Positions 1 to 6,114 of a DNA stretch of 7,941 nucleotides are shown here, piece by piece. This stretch comes from JBBTVP01 sp038063175. Its GTDB lineage: Bacteria; Patescibacteriota; Minisyncoccia; UBA6257; 1-14-0-10-40-38. The position numbers and the translations under genes were made by a program. Under the pieces are notes generated by a model. The model had not been told where the DNA came from. It saw only the letters and a list, made by a program, of their open reading frames with translations, and did not search any database. Location: assembly GCA_038063175.1 (NCBI GenBank), contig JBBTVP010000059.1, forward strand, positions 1-7,941. Direction: 5' to 3'. Positions within the stretch are counted from its first letter, which is position 1, and each line of letters starts with the position of its first letter.

Positions 1-2
1 GA

Positions 3-923
3 AAATCGAGATTTCTTCAGGTTATCGGATCACTCTGTTATAAACCGATGTTCGTTGGTGGCGCAACGACTACCTCGCCCATCTTTAGAATAATCGATGG
101 GTTTGGAGGTACTTTAATTCTCGATGAGGCCGATTACCGTTTCAGCGATACTACCGCTGACATAATAAAAATAATGAATTCTGGATACCAAAAAGGAAGT
201 CCTGTTCTTCGATCCGAAGGCAAAGGCACATTCGAGATTAAATCCTATGAGGTTTTCGGCCCGAAAATCATAGCGACGCGACGACGATTCGATGATCAAG
301 CGCTCGAAAGTAGATTTCTCATCGAAGAAATGGATAAGAAGGAAATACGAGACGATATACCAATAAACTTGCCAGAAACCTTTGCCGAAGAGGCTCGAGC
401 ATTGAGAAATAAACTACTAATGTGGCGATTTAAAAACCTCGATCACATAGGGTTACGCACGAGTGAAGTAGATCGCTCTCTTGAACCACGCCTTAATCAA
501 ATCATAATGCCACTCCTAAGTATTGTCGGGTCTGAAATGGCTGCAAGGCTCCGAGAATTCGTTAGGAGCTACAATCAAGAGCTAATCGCCGATCGCGGTT
601 TGAGTTTGGAAGCAACGATATTCCACGCTTTACTGGAATGTGTCGGTGATGGCGGCGATGAGCCCACTGTAAAGCAGATTACGGAGAAATGTATTTTAAA
701 AGAACCCGACGGGAAATTTGTCTCTCGCCGGGTTGGTGAAATCTTACGCAAGCGTCTTAAACTAATTCTGCGCAGCACGAATCGAGGTCATGTTGTTTCC
801 AGTCTTGAGAATCAGAAAAAAATTGAAATACTGAAACGAAAATTTGGGATTCACGATACACCATTGCCTACAGTGAACGTTGTGAACGAAGTGAACATTC
901 AGGAGGATAAAAAAGGAAATTAA
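3..923 (+). CDS. P-loop ATPase / helicase-like protein, 5' end missing
   Basis: The reading frame is open to the left edge, so the ATG at 48 is internal and the true start lies outside the window. The first visible residues are Lys-Ser, which may be the end of a Walker A GKS/GKT loop cut by the window edge. A clear Walker B (TLILDEAD, D and E at bases 123-128) follows about 40 residues later, then a sensor-like strand (PKIIATRRR) and an arginine in ALESRFL that could act as a finger. The last 90 residues look like a winged helix (VKQITEKC, FVSRRVGEILRKRL). This layout resembles phage or plasmid primase-helicase ATPases of the DUF3631/D5-like kind, which unwind DNA at a replication origin. That role is inferred from the layout and from the HTH and recombinase genes just downstream. 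The C-terminal VNVVNEVN is written by a 9-bp DNA repeat. Family assignment is tentative; an ATPase is fairly sure. Confidence 0.75.
   Translation, partial: KSRFLQVIGSLCYKPMFVGGATTTSPIFRIIDGFGGTLILDEADYRFSDTTADIIKIMNSGYQKGSPVLRSEGKGTFEIKSYEVFGPKIIATRRRFDDQALESRFLIEEMDKKEIRDDIPINLPETFAEEARALRNKLLMWRFKNLDHIGLRTSEVDRSLEPRLNQIIMPLLSIVGSEMAARLREFVRSYNQELIADRGLSLEATIFHALLECVGDGGDEPTVKQITEKCILKEPDGKFVSRRVGEILRKRLKLILRSTNRGHVVSSLENQKKIEILKRKFGIHDTPLPTVNVVNEVNIQEDKKGN
873..899 (+). repeat. Three tandem 9-bp repeats, GTGAACnnn (array A)
   Basis: GTGAAC occurs at 873, 882 and 891, exactly 9 bp apart, each followed by a variable triplet (GTT, GAA, ATT). The array lies in the last codons of the ATPase gene, where it encodes VN-V, VN-E, VN-I. 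It is matched by an inverted array at 969-992. Such short arrays are usual for iterons or operators; the binding protein is unknown. Confidence 0.7.
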
Positions 924-968
924 TCACGATGGATAGAATATTCTCAAGTAGCCTCTGCACGCGAGATC

Positions 969-992
969 ATTCACAATGTTCACTATATTCAC
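969..992 (-). repeat. Three tandem 9-bp repeats in inverted orientation (array B)
   Basis: On the plus strand ATTCAC, GTTCAC and ATTCAC begin at 969, 978 and 987, so the minus strand reads three GTGAAY units with the same 9-bp period as array A. The unit GTGAACATT is identical in both arrays (891-899 plus, 983-975 minus). The arrays face each other across about 70 bp of mostly non-coding DNA just upstream of the HTH gene. This array is outside any supported gene, so coding constraint does not explain it. Confidence 0.65.
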
Positions 993-1047
993 GGCTGTAA
1001 TTTACCCTATGGACATCTAGGAGCAACTAGGGATATACTCGCAATAT

Positions 1048-1230
1048 ATGAAATTCCTTACCAGAAACGAGGTCGCCGCAATGCTACGAGTTCATCCCAA
1101 AACAGTGCAGCGTTGGCTCAAAAATCGCTCCCTAAAGGGATTTAAGCTCGGGAAGGGTAAAACATCGCTCTGGCGGATATCCGAGGAAGAAATCACGAAA
1201 TTCTTAAAACGATATCAAAAACATGGGTAA
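1048..1230 (+). CDS. Excisionase-like helix-turn-helix protein
   Basis: A 60-residue protein that is almost entirely one DNA-binding domain. Residues 4-25 form a MerR/excisionase-type helix-turn-helix (LTRNEVAAMLRV, then HPKTVQRWLK) and residues 28-45 a basic wing (KGFKLGKGKTSLWRIS). This matches the HTH_17/Xis-like family, whose members act as small regulators or recombination directionality factors. Its last 8 nt overlap the start of the serine recombinase gene, which argues for co-translation and a joint role in excision or in controlling the recombinase. The start has only weak upstream purines (TAGGAG at 1018-1023 is too far), but the frame has no better start. The 9-bp repeat arrays just upstream are its obvious candidate binding sites, by position only. 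Confidence 0.8.
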   Translation: MKFLTRNEVAAMLRVHPKTVQRWLKNRSLKGFKLGKGKTSLWRISEEEITKFLKRYQKHG

Positions 1231-2860
1231 TGATAACCAGGGACTGATCCTAGCAGCGATCTACTGCCGTGTCTCCAGTGAACGACAGGAACAGGAGGGG
1301 ACGATTCAAAGCCAAATCGATGCACTCGAGAAAGTTATCCAAAGCAATGGTGATACTCTGGTCAGCCGATATATCGATGACGGCTACTCGGGAGAACTGC
1401 TATGGGAACGCCCAGAGCTGGATAGGCTTCGGAACGAAGCGCCCAAAGCGGAATGGAAAAAACTTTATGTCCTCGATCCGGATCGCCTCGCCCGCAAGCA
1501 TCTCTATGCGGGTATTATCATCGAGGAACTTAAAAAATATGGGAAAGAAGTTGTATTTCTCAACCGGCCACTCGGAAACAGCGTTGAAGACCAGTTGTTA
1601 TTTAATATTCAATCCGTATTCGCAGATTACGAAAAACACAAATTACTCGATCGAATGATGCGAGGTAAAATCTTTAAAGCGAAAAATGGAACATTGATCG
1701 GTAATACCCCTCCGTTCGGCTATAACTATGTCAAAGACGAAAAAGCACGAATCGGAAGATATGAGATCAATCCCGAGGAAGCGGATACGGTAAAAATCAT
1801 TTATGAACTTTATGCAACCGGCGACTATAGTATTTTTAAAATCGCCCAGGAGTTAAATCGGCGCAATGCGAAAAGTAAGAAGTGGGCGGTGAAATGGCCT
1901 ACCTCATCGCTTGGTCGCATATTGGGGAATGAAACGTATTGTGGCATCACTTATTGGGGAAAGAGTAAATCGGTGGAAACCCAAGGCAAAGGCAAATACC
2001 GACGTTTAAAGAACGAGGGGAGAATTCGCCGCCCAAAGGATGAATGGCACCCCATTAGTGTGCCACCCATTATCAATCGAGAACTTTTCGAAAAGGTGCA
2101 AGCTGTTAAGGCGAGCAGTAAACGGCTCTCACACCGCACAAAGCACGAATATCTCTTAAAGGGCCTTATTAAGTGCTCGGTTTGCCATACTCTTTACTAT
2201 TGCACCTCGACTGTCGGCCGTTATTACTACTACTGTGGCAGTAAAAAGAAGAATTATCCCTACCACAGCGATATCGAGTGTAGAAATCGGAGATTCATCC
2301 CCGTAGAAAAATTCGATGATGCCTTGTGGGATGCGTTTTGCAAAGTTCTAAAGTCTCCAACGGTTTTGCAGGGTATCATAAATCGACACCAGGAAAAACA
2401 GCGTGGGCGCGATTCGCTCGAACAGGAGATTGAAAAGATCGATCAGCGCGTTGCGGCAGTAGAGGTTAAGAAGTCGCGCCTCCTAACGGCGTATACCGAG
2501 CAAGCTATTACACTCGCCGAATATCGAAATCAGCGCACCGAGCTCGAACGTGCTAAAAACGAACTGCTTGTAGAGAAAGCCGGCCGCGAGGCCATAAAGG
2601 TTCCCCTCACCCTTCAAAATACGAATATCGAGCAACTTGCTCGTAATGTTGAGGGAATTACCGGCAATATGCCATTCGAAAAGAAGCTACGAATCGCAAG
2701 GCTATTCTTCGGCGATATAACGTGTGATGGCGACACTGCTAATGTCACGGCGTATGTACCAAGGTTTCTGCTCGAAACAACTCCAAATGCGATTGAAAGA
2801 ATCGAACGCGAGTTAGTATCCACGTCCCAACCTTCCCAACAGAAAGTTTCATATTTTTAA
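1223..2860 (+). CDS. Large serine recombinase / integrase
   Basis: A 545-residue site-specific recombinase that cuts and rejoins DNA through a serine nucleophile. The N-terminal resolvase domain has YCRVSS with likely catalytic Ser18, and the DPDRLAR motif (85-91) carrying active-site arginines. A Recombinase domain covers about 160-262 (PPFGYNY, then SLGRILGNETYCGITYWG). A zinc ribbon follows with four cysteines at 318, 321, 338 and 353, then a coiled coil at about 387-460, the segment that controls synapsis and direction in this family. Length and domain order are normal and no key residue is missing, so it is probably active. The start ATG sits inside the end of the HTH gene with no Shine-Dalgarno sequence of its own, implying translational coupling. 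It is the last plus-strand gene and marks one end of a likely integrated element. Confidence 0.95.
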   Translation: MGNDNQGLILAAIYCRVSSERQEQEGTIQSQIDALEKVIQSNGDTLVSRYIDDGYSGELLWERPELDRLRNEAPKAEWKKLYVLDPDRLARKHLYAGIIIEELKKYGKEVVFLNRPLGNSVEDQLLFNIQSVFADYEKHKLLDRMMRGKIFKAKNGTLIGNTPPFGYNYVKDEKARIGRYEINPEEADTVKIIYELYATGDYSIFKIAQELNRRNAKSKKWAVKWPTSSLGRILGNETYCGITYWGKSKSVETQGKGKYRRLKNEGRIRRPKDEWHPISVPPIINRELFEKVQAVKASSKRLSHRTKHEYLLKGLIKCSVCHTLYYCTSTVGRYYYYCGSKKKNYPYHSDIECRNRRFIPVEKFDDALWDAFCKVLKSPTVLQGIINRHQEKQRGRDSLEQEIEKIDQRVAAVEVKKSRLLTAYTEQAITLAEYRNQRTELERAKNELLVEKAGREAIKVPLTLQNTNIEQLARNVEGITGNMPFEKKLRIARLFFGDITCDGDTANVTAYVPRFLLETTPNAIERIERELVSTSQPSQQKVSYF

Positions 2861-2865
2861 ATAGA

Positions 2866-2892
2866 GCCCACCAGAGTCTTCCCCTGGTGGGC
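2866..2892. terminator. Perfect 9-bp inverted repeat; terminator or attachment-site candidate
   Basis: GCCCACCAG (2866-2874) and CTGGTGGGC (2884-2892) pair perfectly around a 9-nt loop, starting 5 nt after the recombinase stop and lying between converging operons. It would form a stable hairpin in RNA from either strand, so a transcription end is the simple reading. No U-run follows on the plus strand, and only a weak one (CTCTATTT) on the minus strand, so it is not a classic Rho-independent terminator. The place and symmetry also suit a serine integrase attachment site. Confidence 0.45.
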
Positions 2893-3042
2893 ACGAGCAA
2901 ACCAGACATGCAGCGCCAACCGAAGCGATGCAGCCGATGGATGGTGAAACCGGGTGCAAGTTCGGCGGGGCACGGAGGCGGCTGAGACCTCCAGGGTGCT
3001 CTCGGCGAAACCTTCGAATCGCCTCACAAAACGATATATCGG
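2893..3042. other. GC-rich non-coding segment with several possible hairpins
   Basis: No supportable protein gene. By hand count 2881-3000 is about 65% G+C, clearly above the flanks, and falls to about 45% after 3001. Possible stems include GGAGG/CCTCC around CGGCTGAGA near 2974-2992, extended outward by GCAC/GTGC, and GGCGA/TCGCC near 3004-3022. A 10-bp palindrome, CGATATATCG (3032-3041), sits directly beyond the stop of the minus-strand gene. It does not fit tRNA, 5S, SRP or RNase P signatures that I can recognise. It could be a structured RNA, a convergent termination region or the attachment region of the element. Confidence 0.35.
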
Positions 3043-3447
3043 CTATAGGATTTTTGCAAGTTCAGCGAGTGCATCCTCGGGAATTGGAATCGCTTTTCCC
3101 GGCTTTGTGACTCCCGGATAACGCCAGGCGCTGATCATGAGGATCCTTGTGCCACTAGCACCTAGCCACTGGCCACTAGTATTTTTCTGTTCTTGTTGTT
3201 TCCTAGTTTTTGGTCGTTTGTCATTTGTTACAGTCTTGTACATCACCCAGATTTCTTCTTTTCGTTTCTTTGATGGGGACGGCTGCATTGCGGCTGATGT
3301 CCCTTCCGCAATCCCCTCTTCCCGCCGTTTTGGAGCACTCACCACCCGTCGAATACGTTGTTCAGACAATCCGTAGTAGATCATCTTGTTTTTGATGTGT
3401 CGCGTCCAGACGCACCGCCGGTCATCTTTTGGGAATTTGGTGAGCAT
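3043..3447 (-). CDS. Uncharacterised small protein downstream of ftsQ
   Basis: A 134-residue soluble protein with no signal peptide or membrane segment. It begins with helical, charged sequence (WTRHIKNKMIYYGLSEQRI) followed by RRVVSAPKRREEGIA, then strands EEIWVMYKTV and RILMISAWRYPGV, ending in a proline-rich tail and a short helix. I associate the HxKxKM...GLSEQRI...SAWRYPG pattern with an uncharacterised family in CPR genomes. The helix-helix-strand order recalls RelE/DUF4258-like folds, a weak inference. Residues 72-99 between the two strands are written by a run of 7-bp DNA repeats and look like an inserted loop. The start codon lies 1 nt after the ftsQ stop, so it is co-transcribed and probably translated by re-initiation. 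No antitoxin-like partner is adjacent. Function unknown. Confidence 0.75.
   Translation of the reverse strand: MLTKFPKDDRRCVWTRHIKNKMIYYGLSEQRIRRVVSAPKRREEGIAEGTSAAMQPSPSKKRKEEIWVMYKTVTNDKRPKTRKQQEQKNTSGQWLGASGTRILMISAWRYPGVTKPGKAIPIPEDALAELAKIL
3151..3234 (-). repeat. About twelve degenerate 7-bp tandem repeats inside a coding gene
   Basis: Read on the minus strand, the segment splits into 7-mers: CAAATGA, CAAACGA, CCAAAAA, CTAGGAA at one end, and TAGTGGC, CAGTGGC, TAGGTGC, TAGTGGC (3178-3151) at the other, with more worn units between. The last four units are the clearest. The 84 nt begin on a codon boundary and equal 28 codons, so the frame is kept. They encode a polar, lysine/glutamine-rich stretch (residues 72-99) unlike the rest of the protein. 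Confidence 0.6.
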
Positions 3448-3448
3448 G

Positions 3449-4243
3449 TTATCGCTTCGTGAGATATACCTTCCCCGGAACGGTGAGATTCAATTCTTGA
3501 ATATGTCGTGTGCCGGTAGTTTTGAGAATCTCTCGGAAGCCCGAGAGGTTAACGGCGGGATCAAACCGGATGCTGAACCGAAACACTGCGTGATCAGAAG
3601 ATATCACCTGGATCTCCTCGAAGTCCCGATTGAGCTTAATCTCCTCGATTGAAAGCATGTTAATCCGCAGAAAATCCAAAATTAGCTTAATACGATTCAA
3701 TCGCACCCCGGTGAGAAATTCTCCCCCGAATGAAGGACTCACGGTTGTTTTCTCGGTGATAGTCGGTACGAGCTGACCTTCTGGCCGCGCCGTGGTTTCG
3801 AGAAATATTCCGTCATCACCGTCAATCCACCGGCAGTCGATCTCTGCGCCTGAATTTTCGGGACACCAAGCCGCAAAACGCTTCCGGGGTAGCGCAGAGA
3901 TAGTAAGTGAGCGTGTAAAAATATTTTTTTCTACCGTGGCGGCACGATAGGCCGCCGAAAATAAATCAATCGAATCAGGCCATGCAAAATAGTTGTCGAT
4001 CCCGAGAATCCGCGTGCGCGGACGTTGAAATGCAAGCGTGCGAAGATCCGCGATTAAGGTAGCTCGATCCCGCTCGTTTAAGCCAATGATTTCGATGCGG
4101 TGCACATCAAAAAAACCGGAATTCCGAACGACGTATATGCCCAAAATACTCCCAAAAACTATAGCAGCGCATATCGCATACAGTTTGATCCGGAAGATGA
4201 GATACCGGCGCCTCCGCTCGGATTCGGGTAGATACGCCCGCAT
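3449..4243 (-). CDS. ftsQ: FtsQ/DivIB-like cell division protein
   Basis: A 264-residue single-pass membrane protein. A short basic cytoplasmic tail (ESERRRR, residues 7-13) precedes one transmembrane helix at about 19-39, then a POTRA-like start (NSGFFDVHRIEIIGLNERD, with the usual strand-turn pattern), and a beta-rich outer domain ending in ELNLTVPGKVYLTKR, which matches the terminal strand of the FtsQ family. FtsQ/DivIB bridges early and late divisome proteins and binds FtsB/FtsL at the membrane. Length is normal for the family. It starts 18 nt after alr and ends 1 nt before the small uncharacterised gene. No Shine-Dalgarno sequence is seen before the ATG. Sequence identity of FtsQ proteins is always low, so the call rests on topology, the end motif and the alr neighbour. 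Confidence 0.75.
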   Translation of the reverse strand: MRAYLPESERRRRYLIFRIKLYAICAAIVFGSILGIYVVRNSGFFDVHRIEIIGLNERDRATLIADLRTLAFQRPRTRILGIDNYFAWPDSIDLFSAAYRAATVEKNIFTRSLTISALPRKRFAAWCPENSGAEIDCRWIDGDDGIFLETTARPEGQLVPTITEKTTVSPSFGGEFLTGVRLNRIKLILDFLRINMLSIEEIKLNRDFEEIQVISSDHAVFRFSIRFDPAVNLSGFREILKTTGTRHIQELNLTVPGKVYLTKR

Positions 4244-4261
4244 AGGGTTTTTCGAAAGCCG

Positions 4262-5374
4262 TTACGTTATCACTCGCTCGATGAGCGGGTTTATTCGGGT
4301 CACGATTTCATAGTGCGATGTTCCGATCTTCTGCCCCATTTCATTTGCGGAAACAGTTTCTCTCCCCTGCCTGCCAATGATCGTTGCAATCGAACCCTGA
4401 TGAACAGGAATTCCCGTCGCATCGACGGTTAAAATATCCATAGAAACTCGGCCGAGCACCCGTGCCCGCTTCCCTGCAATAAGCACTTCTCCCACATGGG
4501 AGAGTCCGCGATCAAATCCATGCCAATACCCGATAGGCACAATCGCCACTTTGGTTTTTCTTGTTACTCGCTCTGCAAGATCATATCCAATGTAGCCTCC
4601 CGCAGGGATATCTTTCACTTCGCTCACGAGAGAATGCCAGGAGAGCACCGGCTCGAGCGAGATGTCGGTTCTTTGGAACTCAAGCTCTCGCGAAGGTGAA
4701 AGCCCATAGAGACCGATACCGATCCGCACCGCATCGAGGTGGTATTTCTTGCTAAGCATGGTTCCTCCAGTCGCCGCGGCGTGTCGCAATAATTTTTTAA
4801 ACCCATGCGTTTCAAGTATCCGATGAGCATCAGTAAATTTTTTAAATTGCGAGTCGGTGAATGTCGGGTAATTAATATCCTTCGCGGACGCAAAATGCGT
4901 GTATACGCCGGTGAGCGGCAGTTTATTCTTTTTTATGAACTGTGAAACAGCGTTCAGTTCCTCGGGGAAAAATCCCTGCCGGTGCATCCCAGTATCCACT
5001 TTCACATGAAAGGATGGTTTAATCTTTGATTTTTTCATCTGATTAAGACTTTCAGTATTCGAGATAGTGACGGTAATGTCGTTTGTTGCTGCCTCCGCGA
5101 GAGAACCGTTCGGGAGGGTGGGCCCCAACACGAGAATTGGCTTTCGAATCCCTGCGCCGCGGAGCTTTAGCCCCTCCACAAGAGAGTCAACGCAAAATCC
5201 ATCGACACCCGATTCTTCGGCAATTCCAGAAAAAAGCGTAAGCCCGTGGCCATACGCATTTGACTTCACCACCGCAAAAAGCTTCGTGGACGGGCGAATG
5301 ATGTTTCGCATCGCCGCGATGTTTTTCCCGATCGCACGCTTGTTTATCTGGATCCAAACTTTTTTCCCAGGCAT
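4262..5374 (-). CDS. alr: Alanine racemase
   Basis: A 370-residue PLP enzyme that interconverts L- and D-alanine, supplying D-Ala for peptidoglycan. The PLP lysine is K37 in AVVKSNAYGHG; R132 in DTGMHRQGF matches the pyridine-contacting arginine; Y264 in GYIGYDL matches the second catalytic base; M312-D313 in RVSMDIL match the substrate-side residues. N-terminal TIM barrel to about residue 235, then the C-terminal beta domain. Length is normal and nothing key is missing. It is the first gene of a block with ftsQ (18-nt gap), just downstream of a strong terminator, so its promoter must lie in the AT-rich 30 bp at 5375-5401. No Shine-Dalgarno sequence is visible before the ATG (GTAAAACAACA), so the message may be leaderless or nearly so. 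Confidence 0.97.
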   Translation of the reverse strand: MPGKKVWIQINKRAIGKNIAAMRNIIRPSTKLFAVVKSNAYGHGLTLFSGIAEESGVDGFCVDSLVEGLKLRGAGIRKPILVLGPTLPNGSLAEAATNDITVTISNTESLNQMKKSKIKPSFHVKVDTGMHRQGFFPEELNAVSQFIKKNKLPLTGVYTHFASAKDINYPTFTDSQFKKFTDAHRILETHGFKKLLRHAAATGGTMLSKKYHLDAVRIGIGLYGLSPSRELEFQRTDISLEPVLSWHSLVSEVKDIPAGGYIGYDLAERVTRKTKVAIVPIGYWHGFDRGLSHVGEVLIAGKRARVLGRVSMDILTVDATGIPVHQGSIATIIGRQGRETVSANEMGQKIGTSHYEIVTRINPLIERVIT

Positions 5375-5401
5375 TGTTGTTTTACACTATCAAATTTCGA
5401 C

Positions 5402-5438
5402 AAAAAAGAAAGCCCGCGGCAGGTATCTGCCTCGGGCT
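5402..5438 (-). terminator. Strong Rho-independent terminator
   Basis: On the minus strand a 12-bp stem with one mismatch (5438-5427 with 5422-5411, arms AGCCCGAGGCAG and CTGCCGCGGGCT) closes a 4-nt loop, and is followed directly by TTCTTTTTT (5410-5402). It lies 27 nt past the stop of the membrane protein gene and separates it from alr. Confidence 0.9.
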
Positions 5439-5464
5439 CTGTTTCTCGCTCTCTCCAGAATCCG

Positions 5465-5893
5465 TTATGGAATCTGGATTGGTTGGAACGCATACGTGTC
5501 ACCGTCTGCAATGACCCGGAACACGGAAGTGCCCTCTCCCGGAAGCGGTTGTTCCCTGAACCAGACAAACCTGGGCCCGCCGGTTTTTCCTTTTTCCGAG
5601 AGGGCTTCTTCGATGATGTACATTCCAAGAGATTCGACTGGAACTTCGTAAAGCTGCCCATCGATCGCGTGGAATCGGTAGATCGCGCCGACCTTCAGCA
5701 CTGCCGAGGCCTCAATGGGATGCCCATGGTAATTGGCAACACCCTCTACATAAGACCCGCCCACAACAAAAAACAAAACGACCGCTCCCAAAACCAGCAT
5801 AAGCACCCCAAATCCTTTGCTATCTTGGATCAAATAGCCGCTGGCACCAAAGAAAAGACCAGAAATAAGGCTCAAAATGACAACATACAGCAC
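5465..5893 (-). CDS. Small membrane protein of unknown function
   Basis: A 142-residue protein with two hydrophobic helices at about 2-22 and 28-50, a glycine-rich hairpin like many small inner-membrane proteins, and a C-terminal soluble domain of roughly 90 residues with beta-strand character (AVLKVGAIYRFHAI, GQLYEVPVESLGMYII, RFVWFREQPL). I do not recognise the family. The start is a GTG at 5893-5891, chosen because GGAG lies 7 nt upstream and because the first hydrophobic helix begins at once. It is probably monocistronic, with a promoter-like site 70 bp upstream and a strong terminator 27 nt after its stop. The last residues (AFQPIQIP) end in an extended strand. Confidence 0.8.
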   Translation of the reverse strand: MLYVVILSLISGLFFGASGYLIQDSKGFGVLMLVLGAVVLFFVVGGSYVEGVANYHGHPIEASAVLKVGAIYRFHAIDGQLYEVPVESLGMYIIEEALSEKGKTGGPRFVWFREQPLPGEGTSVFRVIADGDTYAFQPIQIP

Positions 5894-5900
5894 GTTTCAA

Positions 5901-5904
5901 CTCC
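5901..5904 (-). promoter_or_regulatory. Ribosome binding site fixing a GTG start
   Basis: GGAG on the minus strand, 7 nt before the GTG at 5893. It supports the GTG over any ATG and stands out because alr, ftsQ and the cytidylyltransferase gene have no comparable site. Confidence 0.65.
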
Positions 5905-5966
5905 GTTTTTTGACCATGTTCACGAGGAGGAGCAGAACTGCCCCAAACCCTCGGTGAGCTGCTGTA

Positions 5967-5996
5967 CTTTTACCACAAGCCGATGGAGGATGTCAA
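5967..5996 (-). promoter_or_regulatory. Sigma-70-like promoter candidate for the membrane protein gene
   Basis: On the minus strand a perfect TTGACA (5996-5991) is followed 18 bp later by TAAAAG (5972-5967) preceded by TG plus one base, an extended -10 arrangement. A start near 5960 would give a leader of about 65 nt. The -10 is imperfect, so this is a candidate. Confidence 0.5.
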
Positions 5997-6068
5997 GTTT
6001 TTCTCAGCGGTACTCAAAACTAATAAGACCTTCGAGGAATTTTTCCTCCTCGCCGAAAGGCCGAAGTC

Positions 6069-6097
6069 AAAAAATCCCTCGCAGATCTTAACGAGAA
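6069..6097 (-). terminator. Weak candidate terminator after serS
   Basis: On the minus strand TTCTCG (6097-6092) can pair with CGAGGG (6081-6076), including two G-U pairs, around a 10-nt loop, followed by ATTTTTT (6075-6069). It lies 18 nt past the serS stop. A second small stem, GAGGAA-AAA-TTCCTC, follows further downstream. Confidence 0.4.
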
Positions 6098-6114
6098 GTA
6101 ATGATTTATCAAGA

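Noticed and set aside
929..1000. A 23-codon ORF after AGGAGG at 901-906
   Set aside because: AGGAGG is 22 nt from the ATG, far outside the working range, and the peptide (MDRIFSSSLCTRDHS...) looks like nothing known. It also runs through repeat array B.
1367..1376. CGATATATCG, the same 10-bp palindrome as at 3032-3041
   Set aside because: It lies inside the conserved recombinase coding sequence (YIDDGYS). Two copies of a short AT-rich palindrome in 8 kb can be chance.
2950..3000. CTGAGA within a G-rich context, recalling a TPP riboswitch
   Set aside because: The required second conserved half (CCTGATCTGG/TAATGCC type) is absent, and no suitable gene lies downstream on the plus strand.
3001..3030. 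TTCGAATC resembling a tRNA T-loop near 3013
   Set aside because: The bases on each side cannot form the 5-bp T stem, and no anticodon or acceptor stem is found on either strand.
2928..3110. Plus-strand 60-codon ORF in the GC-rich segment
   Set aside because: Arginine/proline-rich composition expected of random GC-rich DNA, no ribosome site, and it overlaps the end of a supported minus-strand gene.
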